Assembly (NCBI GenBank): GCA_021464245.1
Contig: JADCRB010000043.1
Span: 3,173,480 to 3,237,479, forward strand
Direction: 5' to 3'
DNA: 64,000 bases
From: Carallia brachiata
Taxonomy: Eukaryota; Streptophyta; Magnoliopsida; Malpighiales; Rhizophoraceae
Shown here: in pieces, positions 37,323 through 47,741 of the stretch
Numbering within the stretch: position 1 is the stretch's first letter
Layout of the letters: each line of letters opens with the position of its first letter
Position numbers and translations under genes: made by a program
The notes under the pieces: model-generated
The model's input: only the letters and a program-made list of their open reading frames with translations
Databases searched by the model: none
What the model was told of the DNA's origin: nothing

Positions 37323-38966
37323 TAGAGATGATAATTTTACCTGTACCTATCGGGGATTACCCGTACCCGCCTGACGGGTACGGGGTCAAACCAGTTGACT
37401 GGGGAACGGGGCGGGATCGGGGATCCCCGTATTTTTTTAGCAGGTATGGGGATGGGGATGAGTTTACCGATCCCCATCCCTATACCCTCCTCATTCCCGA
37501 CCCGTTTATTTTTTATTTAATTTTTAATCTTTATTCATTTTTATTATTTAATGTTTAGTGCATTCACTCTTCAATAACTTATATTTTAACTACTTTAAAA
37601 TTATTAATGAAATTGTTAAATTATTAATGAAATTACTTTCTTTAACTTAATGGTTTATTTAAAATATTGATAGTTTTGAGGTCAAGAATTCAAGTAATAA
37701 CTCATTCTAATTGCAATAACGAAATTATTAATGGATACTGCAAGAATGACAACAACTTGTCGTATAAGTCATCAACCAATAATTTGAAGGTTTGCCCCAA
37801 ATATACAAGTTAGAAAGACCATCTTTTTACTAGAAGTCTTATTTTAAAATACTATTATTTCTTTCTTTCCAAATGTGTCAGTATATAAGTGCAAAAAATA
37901 TGAGAATAAATTGTTTAAAAAATTAGGAACAAAGTTAAAACTCCCAACATTATAAAAAATCCAACACTATATATAGAAAATAGATAAGAAAAAATAAAAA
38001 ATTATCAAGTGATATTTTTATAGTTTTCATTTATTGAATTTTTCATAATTGAGTTTTTTTTTTTATGTGATCCATATCTTTATAAAATGCAGTTTTAAAC
38101 TTTAGTATTATACAACAACTGAAATATTAAATACAATTTGTCTAAATTATTCTTTTATATCAGCATTTTCAAAAATAGTGTCATTATATCAATATATAAA
38201 TTTGAGTAACATAACTTCAATACTTACTTATTATAAACTTGAGTAATATAACATTTTCAAAAATAATGTCATTATATCAGTATATAAACTTGAGCAATAT
38301 AACATTTTCAAAAATAGTGTCATTATTCTTCTACACATCGTGCATCAAGTTTTAAATTTTAGTATTGTACAACAACTGAAATATTAAATACAATTTGTCT
38401 AAATTATTCTTTTATATCAGCATTTTCAAAAATAGTGTCATTATATCAATATATAAATTTGAGCAACATAATTTCAATACTTACTTATTATAAACTTGAG
38501 TAATATAACATCTTGAAAAATAATGTCATTATATCAGTATATAAACTTGAGCAATATAACATTTTCAAAAATAGTGTCATTATTCTTCTACACATCGTGC
38601 ATCAAGTTTAGGACCTTAATTTCTATTACTAATTCTTAACAAAAAACTCGTGCATTTAAACTTTAATATTTAGATCACCTATTCATTATATTTTTAAATC
38701 ACATGAGATTTATAATATAAATAATTGGTTTGTCATTGACCATGAGTATCAAGTAATTTGAATTGTGAAAATATATGACTTTTTAAATTTTCTTTTGGAA
38801 GGGTACGAGGCGGAGACGGGGATCCTCGTTCCCCGACGGGGATGGGGATGGGAATTAAAATTTCATACCTGACGGGGACGGGACAAGGATGGGGAAGAGG
38901 GTAATAAACGGGTACGGGGAACGGGGGGGCTATTCCCACCCCCGACCCTCCCCATTGCCAATCCTA
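37323..38966. mobile_element. Non-autonomous hAT transposon (1,644 bp)
   Basis: A perfect 8-bp duplication, GTACTGTT, flanks the element (37315-37322 and 38967-38974), the hallmark length for hAT. The ends are imperfect inverted repeats starting TAGAGATGATAAT and, on the other strand, TAGGATTGGCAAT. Subterminal regions (about 37335-37510 and 38800-38950) are dense in GGGTACGGGG and GGGGATGGGGA motifs in inverted orientation, a common hAT subterminal design. The interior is AT-rich with no transposase frame and includes a tandem duplication. Confidence 0.87.
38090..38605. repeat. ~255-bp tandem duplication inside the hAT element
   Basis: The segment with TTTAGTATTATACAACAACT through the CATCGTGCATCAAGTTT end occurs twice in tandem (about 38092-38349 and 38350-38605) with few differences. 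Within each unit a shorter ACATTTTCAAAAATAGTGTC motif also recurs. Confidence 0.8.
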
Positions 38967-38984
38967 GTACTGTTGTTATATTTC

Positions 38985-39216
38985 ATTCAACTACTCACAA
39001 AGGGACGAATCCACCGCCTGAGAACTATTGGACTTGAACGTAACTTCTAAACCCAGCCACGGTATTAAGAGTCTGGAATTAGCATTGCACCGCACACAGA
39101 CAAACTGGCAAGTAAGAGAGAAAATTTCCTCCAAAGTACTAGCGTTGGGACTCGAACCTGAGTTAGACATGGAAGAAACACACCCAATTACTACTAAACT
39201 ACCATCTCGGGTGGCC
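38985..39216 (-). repeat. Probable SINE remnant
   Basis: On the minus strand a B-box match GGTTCGAGTCCC (plus 39147-39158) follows an A-box-like TAGTTTAGTAG (about 39188-39200). The segment starts GAGATGGTAGTTTAG near 39210 and ends TTTGTGAGTAGTTG near 38990. No clear target duplication was seen. Confidence 0.45.
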
Positions 39217-39405
39217 ATGAAATAAGATTATTTGCCGTGAAAAATGTCCTTGAGCATTCATTTATTCATTGCTCTATCAAAATCTATCATGTTTGGATTT
39301 TAAGTATAAGTTTATATAATTAGAAAACTCATATTAAAAAATAGAGAAAAGCCAATTACTTATAAACATGAAAAACTCATAATCTCAATTTTAAAACTTT
39401 CTAGT

Positions 39406-40212
39406 ATTTTGGCCTAGATCCTAAAATAAAAAGGCTACTATCGTGCACACGATATCACTACTGTTCGCCAAGAGCAATAGGTCGAACCCACTCATGGTCG
39501 ATGTTCTTATGGTTGTTTCGTGCCCCTTGTTGGGCTGTGTGGGACCTAGGTGCCTCTTGGATGCTCTTCCTTTTCGCGTTTGGTGGTATTTCCAGCTCTG
39601 TTTTCTGCAGGTTGCTGCTTCAGTGGACGTTCTCTCTCCCCTGCTTTGTCGTTCGTTACTAACGGCGAGGGGTTGGGGGAGGCGTGGTGTTTTTGCTGCT
39701 CCAGACATGGCATATATAGTGGTGTTCGGCAAATCCACTTTTAGGAGTCAACGTTCAATCAATTGTTGGTGATGGGTATTGGGTGGTGGATACAACCCCA
39801 ATCTGTGCTTAGTGCTCGCATTTTTGTTGCTTGATGTGGTTTTGGTGGCAGTTACCACCACCTTGTGTGTCTGTGATGAAGCCGTTGTGGCTAGTAGTCG
39901 TTTGTGGCTGGTTAAGGCTCACACCAACGGTCTGCCGATACCACTTTCTCCTCGGGTCAGGGGAAGACTATGGAGCGTTTTGGTCGGATTATCCGGTGAC
40001 CTATGGGTCAGGGTCTCTTGGGTCTTTGGTCTGGAGTTGCTGTTTATGGGTTATAGTTTGTTGGTGGGTCTCTCTATTTGTGGATTAGACTGTTACTGAC
40101 TCTATGTTTATAGTATTTTTTGGACCTATTTGTTTGGGCTTGGCCCATGCACTATAATGTCTTATGTTTAATGATAAACTAGCTTTTCCTTCATTGAGAA
40201 ATAAAAAAAAAG
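39406..40212 (+). mobile_element. 5'-truncated retroposon (LINE-like) with 10-bp target duplication
   Basis: A GC-richer island of 807 bp is flanked by identical ACTTTCTAGT (39396-39405 and 40213-40222) and ends in an A-rich tail (AAATAAAAAAAAAG, 40199-40212). Direct repeats plus a 3' A-tail indicate target-primed insertion. No conserved LINE protein is readable in it; frames such as 39443-39772 are not recognised. It could be a LINE 3' end or a processed copy of an unknown transcript. Confidence 0.7.
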
Positions 40213-40490
40213 ACTTTCTAGTTATTCGTTGATTTAATAAGTTCAAAAGTCATATTGGCTTGTAAGTCTAGTTTGGGGGTGGGGCGGTGGGGTGTTGGGT
40301 GTTGAATTCATCAAGAGAAAATGTTGGTGCTCATTGATCAATTGACTCTTATATTAACACGGTGTAAAATGAGAAGCATGAGAGTTTTTTTTTTAGTTTT
40401 TACTGTGGAGCAAAAGGGATGGAATAAGCTCTCCTTTACCTTAGCATACAATAGGCAGGAATAAGGAATCAAAAAGGGGATGTTTCTTTA

Positions 40491-40532
40491 GTCCCACATC
40501 GGCAAGCAAATCCATGTCCCATATCATATAAT
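40491..40532 (+). promoter_or_regulatory. Plant snRNA-type Pol III promoter (USE plus TATA), locus 2
   Basis: GTCCCACATCG at 40491-40501 is followed after exactly 25 nt by TATAAT at 40527-40532. Motif and spacing equal those of locus 1 at 36375, which argues against chance. Confidence 0.7.
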
Positions 40533-40554
40533 TTAAGTACGTAAAATAAACAAT

Positions 40555-40686
40555 GGCTCACGCCCTTCTCCGCCTACGCCGTGGGGTGTTAGCTGGCTTT
40601 ACAGAGCAGCTCGCGACTGACTTTTCGTGTTGAGGTAGCAAGTGGGTCCATAGGCTAGAGCCTAACCATTACTTTCACGTTGTTTT
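40555..40686 (+). ncRNA. Candidate Pol III RNA (about 130 nt), paralogue of the 36437 locus
   Basis: It is placed by TATA spacing and ends at TTTT (40683-40686), with a second T-run at 40689-40695. AGCTGGCTTTACAGAGCAGC (40591-40610) matches locus 1. The hairpin TAGGCT-AG-AGCCTA (40651-40664) holds the place of the TAGCCTG hairpin in locus 1. The distance from the shared block to the terminator is similar (about 92 against 96 nt). About 140 nt of 5' domain seen at locus 1 is missing, so this may be a truncated paralogue. Confidence 0.45.
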
Positions 40687-41366
40687 CCTTTTTTTCCTTT
40701 TTGTTTTGAATTTTTGTTTTCTTTTCTCCTAACGCTCCCACCTTGCAATTTCAATTTTGAAACATAACATCTATGCTCTCCAAAAATATATATATATATA
40801 TTATTTCTTTTAGTGCTGGTAGAGTAGTTAGAGAATTAAGAAAGTTGAGAGAAGGATTAAAGTTGAAATCTCAATATTCTCAATTAAAAACAATTATTCC
40901 GTTATTTCAATTTTAACACATAATATTTATGTTTTTTTTAAAAAAATATGCCTTTTAGTACTAGTAACCCATCAATTTGAAGATTTGAGAGAATGAGATA
41001 GGAATTAGAGTAAGAAATCTCAACTCTTTAAGTTGAAGGCTACTGCACTCAATCAATTTACTAATTATTAAGTCCCTTAAAAACTTTTAAAAACATAATA
41101 TTTAGGCTTTTAAGTTTTAACTAATGAGTGTCTAGGGCAGCTTTTTCTTTAACCTAGTAAAATAGGCGGAGAACATTCGAAACAAAAAGCAAAAATAGGT
41201 TGGTAGAATAATTTCTGATGTTTCCTAAAATTTTTATCTTCTTTTTCACCTAATTAAATAAAAATAAAAAACAAAACAAAAAACAGAGAATTTTGCAATT
41301 GAAAGGCTTTCGTGGTTCTATGAGATCTTTAAAAATTCAACGATGATCGAGACAAAAACTAGAATG

Positions 41367-41761
41367 TGATAAAATTGGTGCTGTTACATTGATCCATGAA
41401 TTTAAGTTTTAAATTTTTTCTCTTAAATTTCATATTAATTAATTTGAATGAATCAAGAAATATTATTTTTTGGTGCGATCTAATTTTGATATTTGAAAGT
41501 TTGTTTTTAAAATCAGCTGTTTTTATATTGTTAGTTTTATTTTTGAATTGATCTTATCTTATAAGTTTTTTATATAAAGAAGCTAAATTATCAATAAAAA
41601 TTAGAAGAAGGAGATTTACACCTCTTTTCCTTACTGAGATCTTCAGCAATTTTTTTTTCTTTACTATAATTCTCTACAGTTTTAGTTTTTTGCTATCATA
41701 AACTAGATAATCAAACACCAAAACCAGAAAACCAAATTTTTCCAAGCCATTAAAACTAACA
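41367..41761 (+). repeat. Left LTR of the TRIM-like element
   Basis: 395 bp, TG...CA, paired with 42317-42707. It contains TTTTTTATATAAAGAAG, a likely TATA region. Divergence between the two LTRs is visible as scattered substitutions and small indels, so the insertion is not very recent. Confidence 0.9.
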
Positions 41762-42316
41762 AGTGGTATCAGAGCAATGTTGCATCATTGTGACCTGTGT
41801 TTCATAATAGAGAGAAAAGAGTGATTTAAGCACTTAAGTGAGGTATGTAAACTAAAGAGTCTTTCCCACCAAGTCAAAGAAAAAATAGAAAATGACACCT
41901 ACAATTTTTAGATTCAGTTTTTCTTTAGATGTTGCAGTTTTCAAACATTTAAGTGTAAGTGCAAATTAGAAATTTTCTCCATCAAATCAAAAGTTTCTTT
42001 GAAGGGAAAAACCAAAGAGTTTTCCATCAAACAAAAAAATCAAAGTTTTGAGATTTTTCATAGAGAAAATCAAATTCATGACTAATTTCTAAAACCAGAG
42101 ACGAATGCAGATGGTATAGCTGTCTTTTTCATCAAATCAAATGACCTCTATGACTTTAGGAGGAGGAAAAAATGAAGTCAAATTAGTTTCAAATATGGTT
42201 CATAAACCAAAAAGACTTAAGTTGCACATGCAACTCTCTTTTCAACAAAATTAGTTTTAAATCAAGTTTATTGATCAAGCATTAAGGTGTTTCAATGCAC
42301 CATCACCAAGGAAAAG

Positions 42317-42707
42317 TGATAGAATTGGTGTTGTTACATTGATTCATGAATTCAAGTTCAAATTTTTCCTCTCAAATTTCAGATTGAGTTGTTTGATTCA
42401 GTCAAGAGATATTATCTTAGTATGATCTAATTTTGATATTTGAAAGTTTATTTTTTAGATCAGCTGTTTTTATGTTGTTAGTTTTATTTTTAAATTGGTC
42501 TTATCTTGTAAGTTTTTTATATAAAGAAATTAAATTATCAATAAAAATTAAAAGAAGGAGATTTACACCTCTTCTCCTTATTAAGATCTCCAGTAAGTTT
42601 CTTTTTTTGCTACAATTCTCTACAGTTTTAGTTTTTCGCTATCATAAACTAAAGAATCCAACACTAAAACCAGAAAACCAAATTTTTCCAAGCCATTAAA
42701 ACTAACA
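42317..42707 (+). repeat. Right LTR of the TRIM-like element
   Basis: 391 bp copy of 41367-41761, preceded by a polypurine tract (42308-42316) and followed by the GAATG target duplication. Confidence 0.9.
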
Positions 42708-42712
42708 GAATG

Positions 42713-43753
42713 TTGTCAAAAAAAAAAAAAAAAAAGAGACAAAAACTAGAACAGCTCAATTGCCTATTCCAACAGTTATAAGATGGTTAATTACCCAATA
42801 ACTACTATTCTATTTAGCTAATGACTGTGCAATATCTAAAAAACTGAAAAATGATTACAATACGAACCTTGGGATTGTAAAGTGTCTTATTGATTCATTG
42901 AGATTTTTTTTGGGGGGGAGGGGGTGTTTCATGTTTAAAAGTTCGTTCGTTTTTCTTATCGCTAGACCGGTAGTTTTTGGCACACCGCAGACATTTCTTT
43001 GTACATCCAAAGCTCACCGAAATTATTTAGGAATGTAGCGTATAGATCATAAGGTTTGTAATTAGGTGACTAATCGGAGTTGATATCCCATCTTATAATT
43101 AAGCGTCCGTCAAAAAATCTCATTGAGACAACGAAAAGATGAAGGAATTATTTGGACTTCTTAATATTTTTCTGATTGTTTATTTCTATTTTTCTATTTT
43201 TATACTATCAAATAAAATTCTCATGTAATCCTCGCACGTCTCAAGGTGCGACGTTAGCTCAGATAACGACCAATTAACGTTAAATGTTAAATCGGCATAA
43301 AAACACTTGAAAGATTTTTAATTGGACATGAGCAACAGTGTTGAGGTTACAATGTGGATATTTGCCCCATAATCTATGAAGTCAAATTTATTTTCAAAGC
43401 AAAGGGCAAAAAGCTTGCAAAATATTTTTTTGATTAAAAAAAAGGTTTTTTGGCAAAATATTTAGGACAGCATAATGTTCAGATTATTGAGCAAATCGAT
43501 CCAGTAATAGGAACAAAAGGACAGCATAATGTAAAATCATCATGGAATAAAGCTCCAGCGTGAGCCTCTCCAAGAGTTCATCGCACAAGCACGCACCAAT
43601 AGAAAAATGCTAAGGACAGCCCTCTCTGTTTGTGAAATTGCAGATTGGCCAAAAACAAAAATGGCTTTGTCAAACTGCTATATCTTCTATTAGCAATATT
43701 GGGTATTTCTACTGAGGCAGATTACTTGACAGCCTTGTTCGCCTCAAGGAATA
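42713..43753. other. Spacer after the TRIM, 3' flank of the phosphatase pseudogene
   Basis: No gene is seen. The part at 42975-43050 resembles 36955-37030. The rest is anonymous AT-rich DNA leading to the stop codon of the phosphatase pseudogene on the minus strand. Confidence 0.5.
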
Positions 43754-46700
43754 TCAGATGGTGCTGATGTCCACTCGGCTTTTGTGGAGTTGAAAAGCCG
43801 GCGTAATCCAGCTTCCGCAACTGCATTGGATACCTGACCAGTTGAAGTATCCCAAGGGAGCTTCGCAATGAGTACAGGACAGTTTTCCCTCCATAGCACC
43901 TTCCTCGACTGGACGAGCACAAAGAGTAGCCATCAGGTTATGTATGCAAATGCAATACCAAGAACGATGTTCCCATTGAGAGTGCTCAAGTCATGCACAA
44001 AGAAAGACAGTACCACACTTAAATGAGCTATAGGTAATCGTGACAAAGACACATATTGTAGCCCCAGTTTGGTTTGGGTAAACATAGGCAGCTACTGTTA
44101 GCACCTTCATGCTTCAGACACAAGTTTACAACTTTAAAGACAATTTCCCTATTGCCAAAACATTTTTACACATTTAGATCCATAGATCAATACCCCAAAA
44201 TGATTCGACAATAAGACCTAGTTCTTTAAGGGCATGCAATATAATTAACCGCCACCATTGGAAATAGTTCTCTGAGTATTCAATTCTTCGCAAAGAATCT
44301 ATAAGTTCCAGGATATTTCCAAGGCAAGTTATTTCAAAAACTAAAATAATACTTAGCTAGTGGGACATATAAACTATATACAGGAGCCAACTAAGAGACA
44401 CAATTATGTTGTTATGACTTCACAGCTTAGTAGTAAAGTATGCCGAATTTAGTCAATGCCATTACAGGTTGTGCTCCAATTCATCGAGCTACTGTGTTTC
44501 TAAGAAGTGTAGTTACATGTACGTACCTGCTGTCATCCACTTAAGAGGCCAACAAAGATGGATGAACACTCCGATTCATCAGATTTGTTGAATGGGTTGC
44601 CACTTTTACGCTTATGCCACTCAAAGGATGTCTCCCCCTCTCCTGAAATGTGATCCAAAACATTCTCCCGCACTGCAACAATTCTTCGGCATTTCTTGCA
44701 GCGGTAAGCAGGAGTTGACTTACTTCTTTTATTCGGTGCTTCTATCTCTAAGGAAACTTCCATAGACATGCCAGGATCAGCCCCAAATTTAGAACTGTCT
44801 ATTTTCTGTCCACGGTTGTAAGAATCACCTGAAAGCACAGGTCATACAATCCTTCTTAAATGGAAACCTAGCATATTTAAAATTGGTACTGTAACTCAAC
44901 CATATAGCAGGAATGATGATAAGATGACGCTATCATGAACAGGCATAAAAGGTTATCTAGAGCTTCAGATTTACCATAAGTGCACTTTTGGAACTCCATT
45001 CCTATTTAGGAATGAAAGCTTCCTCTTTTTATAAGAAGGCAATGTATTGAATATGTCATCCAAGATGACCCCAGGGCAAAGTGAGCATGAATGAGTTCTG
45101 ACGCAACCATTTCAAGAAAAACTATAATTCTGATTATACACAGGTAACCTCCTAGATACACAAAGAACGACGTTAAGTTAGCTGACCAAAAAGTCAAACT
45201 TTCAAAATTGTAGCATCTGCAAATTTACTGCATGTGGACTTTGAAAATTTCATTCAGATGCAAGAATTTAATAGATAAATTATGAAGGGCTTTAGACAAG
45301 AACATAAAAATAATTATTTGAATTTGCAAATGATATTTTCAATTACGTGCAACTAATTTTTTCCCCTTTTGGTAGCTAACGGTGCTTCCATTGCATCCCA
45401 TACAAACTAGGTCATGGCACTAATACAAATTTTTTCTGCATTTACTGAAAATTTGCAGTAAGCCATTAAGTTATCAAATAATTAGCATTACATTTGATTA
45501 GCTGGCATTCACTATTCTAACAAAGCAAATACTGATGTTAAATGACCAATATGCTGTGAAAACATCAGAAAAAACCCAGTAGTACCCAAGATCAGGGAAG
45601 AAAAACAGGAGTAGAAGATATACCCAATACTTTTAGGTGAAAACGCTTTTATATAGGACTTGCATGATCAACCATGAAGCCCATTTCTTCAAACATTTTC
45701 AACTGCAATGGAGGGAGAAAAATCAAACATGATAACAATACAAAATGTTAAAGCTCCAACAGCGGCCAATCAATCATACAGGTTGATTAAAGCACGTTTT
45801 GTATCACCTGATTGAGAAAGCCATCATTGGGGCAAACAAACTCCCAGCTTTTCATTAGGGATTCAAGAGCATCTGCCAAAAAAATCCACAGGAAGACAGA
45901 AAGAGGGGTGCAGGGGAAAAGGTCAAATATTGTGTAAGCCGGAGAAAAGTTTCATAACAGGCATTAGAGAGGAAAGCCACCAATATACTTGTAACTACAA
46001 GAAGGATTGTCACAGGCATGTGCACATTTGATAACTCAAAATGCTCAAAAAAAAAAAAAATTGTTCACTCCTTCTAGAGATAGCTGCTCTGTTCTCATCA
46101 AATATGCTGTTAATATCGCTGCATTGCAACAAACAAACGCAAAGAAGGGAGTAAACCCTTAGCGCTTGCCAACTAAGAAAACTGGAAAAGCTATTGCAAA
46201 GTAGGCCTGCTCTGGACAATTTCTGAAATGTATCAGTATTGGAAGAAAAAGAAAACAACAAAGAAAATTTTCTACAGTGCTTAAATATAACAACCAAATT
46301 CCCCAAATAACATACAAAGTTAAAAATCTTAACATGAAAAGTCAATGACTCAAACATACAAACATGTTACACAAGAAGCTGAGAAAGCATTAGGGATCAG
46401 CTAACATAAACTTGCGGATCATCTTAATGACCCACCTACTTCTATTCCAATAAAAAGGTGAATATTACAAACCAGAAACAAATGGTTTTATAAGAAATTC
46501 ATTACCCGCATAAGAGCTATATGTCTAAGTTTGCTATTTCACCAAGATTAGCTGTCTATTATGGTAACAAATGATACTGCAGAAAAACATAAGATAAAAC
46601 TCCTAATTCAGGATAATTCAACTAACTTGTAACATGATCATAGCATTCATAGATACTACTTTCAAGGAAATGTTCATAAACAAGAACAAACCACGAGACA

Positions 46701-47262
46701 AAAAGCAAAGTTTTCTCCCACCCCAAATGATGGAACACAAAGAATGGAAGAGGCATAAATTGAAATCCATGAACAGAAATAGACACAGCACGAAGAAACG
46801 AAAGAGCACAAAAAACGGAAATATACCTTCTTGAGACACCAGCAAATCAATGAACCAAAATGGACCCCTCTTTTCTACTCTGGTCAATAAAATCCAAGCA
46901 CACGTCCAAATAATCCAACAAATCCTCACTCTCCACATCTCTAATTGGCACAGCCGTTCTCACCAACTTCAATCCTTCCCTGCATACTCCAAGGAACAAA
47001 GAAGCTTATTGGGCGACAAACAAGTTTTCGACCCGTCACGCAAATCATCCTCAGAAGCCGAACTGTCCAATCCACCAACATAAACTTTCTTAATCTCCTT
47101 TGCAGGAATTACAAGACAACTACGCCATTCAGCAAAAAAGGATAAAGATGCAGAGCTCAAAACTGATAACATATGAGTAATCTTCGTGCTACCATTTTGT
47201 AAAATCTCCGTAGCATCACTAATGTTACCGATAAGTAGAGACTCTCGAACAAGGTACGGCAT
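43754..47262 (-). pseudogene. DUSP12/YVH1-like dual-specificity phosphatase, decayed
   Basis: Six exons on the minus strand can be traced: 47262-46827, 46123-46071, 45872-45808, 45702-45624, 44828-about 44527, 43908-43754. Exon 1 starts MPYLVRESLLIGNI and covers the phosphatase fold. The last two encode the zinc-binding tail (YRCKKCRRIV, CTHCEAPLGYFNWSGIQCSC). Lesions: a one-base loss near 46970; TGA at 46849-46847 in place of the catalytic Cys of the HCX5R signature; acceptor AG changed to AA before exon 2; TAA within exon 4 where Tyr is expected (about 45672); a one-base loss near 44548. Such enzymes dephosphorylate Tyr and Ser/Thr and act in ribosome maturation in yeast. This copy cannot be active. 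Base substitutions, not only indels, argue for a true pseudogene. Confidence 0.85.
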
Positions 47263-47318
47263 CACAGTACACACAATTTTATTTTACCAGCCTTCAACCC
47301 TATCTTTTCCTGCAAAAA

Positions 47319-47353
<35 letters not shown>

Positions 47354-47734
47354 ACTAATACTATCATTTCTTCTACTCACACTAGCAGGCACTAACAGCT
47401 CACAATCCCATATTAAAGACTTGGAGAATCAGACCATTACTGTTAAAATCTGTAGTTAAACAAATTCCTGATATCCTTAACATTAAACAAAGTGAAGATA
47501 AAAGAAATTTATTACAAAACCTGAATTATATATATATATATATATATGTAAGTTACAACACTAATACTATCATTTCTTCTACTCACACTAGCAGGCACTA
47601 ACAGCTCACAATCCCATATTAAAGACTTGGAGAATCAGACCATTACTGTTAAAATCTGTAGTTAAACAAATTCCTGATATCCTTAACATTAAACAAAGTG
47701 AAGATAAAAGAAATTTATTACAAAACCTGAATTA
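47354..47734. repeat. 175-bp near-perfect tandem duplication
   Basis: 47354-47528 (from ACTAATACTATC to CTGAATTA) is repeated at 47560-47734 with no difference I can see. The copies are separated by a (TA)n run and TGTAAGTTACAAC. It lies just upstream of the phosphatase pseudogene start, in its former promoter. Confidence 0.92.
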
Positions 47735-47741
47735 CATATTA

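Larger units (their letters stand above)
41367..42707 (+). mobile_element. TRIM-like non-autonomous LTR retrotransposon (1,341 bp)
   Basis: Two similar direct repeats (41367-41761 and 42317-42707) begin TGATAAAATTGG or TGATAGAATTGG and end AAAACTAACA. The element is flanked by a perfect 5-bp duplication, GAATG (41362-41366 and 42708-42712). Just inside the left LTR, TGGTATCAGAGC (41764-41775) is the primer binding site for initiator tRNA-Met. A purine run AAGGAAAAG precedes the right LTR. The 555-bp interior has no coding capacity, as expected for TRIM elements, which rely on other elements' proteins. Confidence 0.92.

Noticed and set aside
39443..39772. Possible protein gene in the GC-rich island
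   Set aside because: Overlapping frames in several registers lack domains, and the island is bounded by a target duplication and A-tail, so it is a retroposed sequence.
47300..47345. CRISPR-like or satellite array at the CATA repeats
   Set aside because: It is a short simple-sequence run (ACATACAT), with no spacers.
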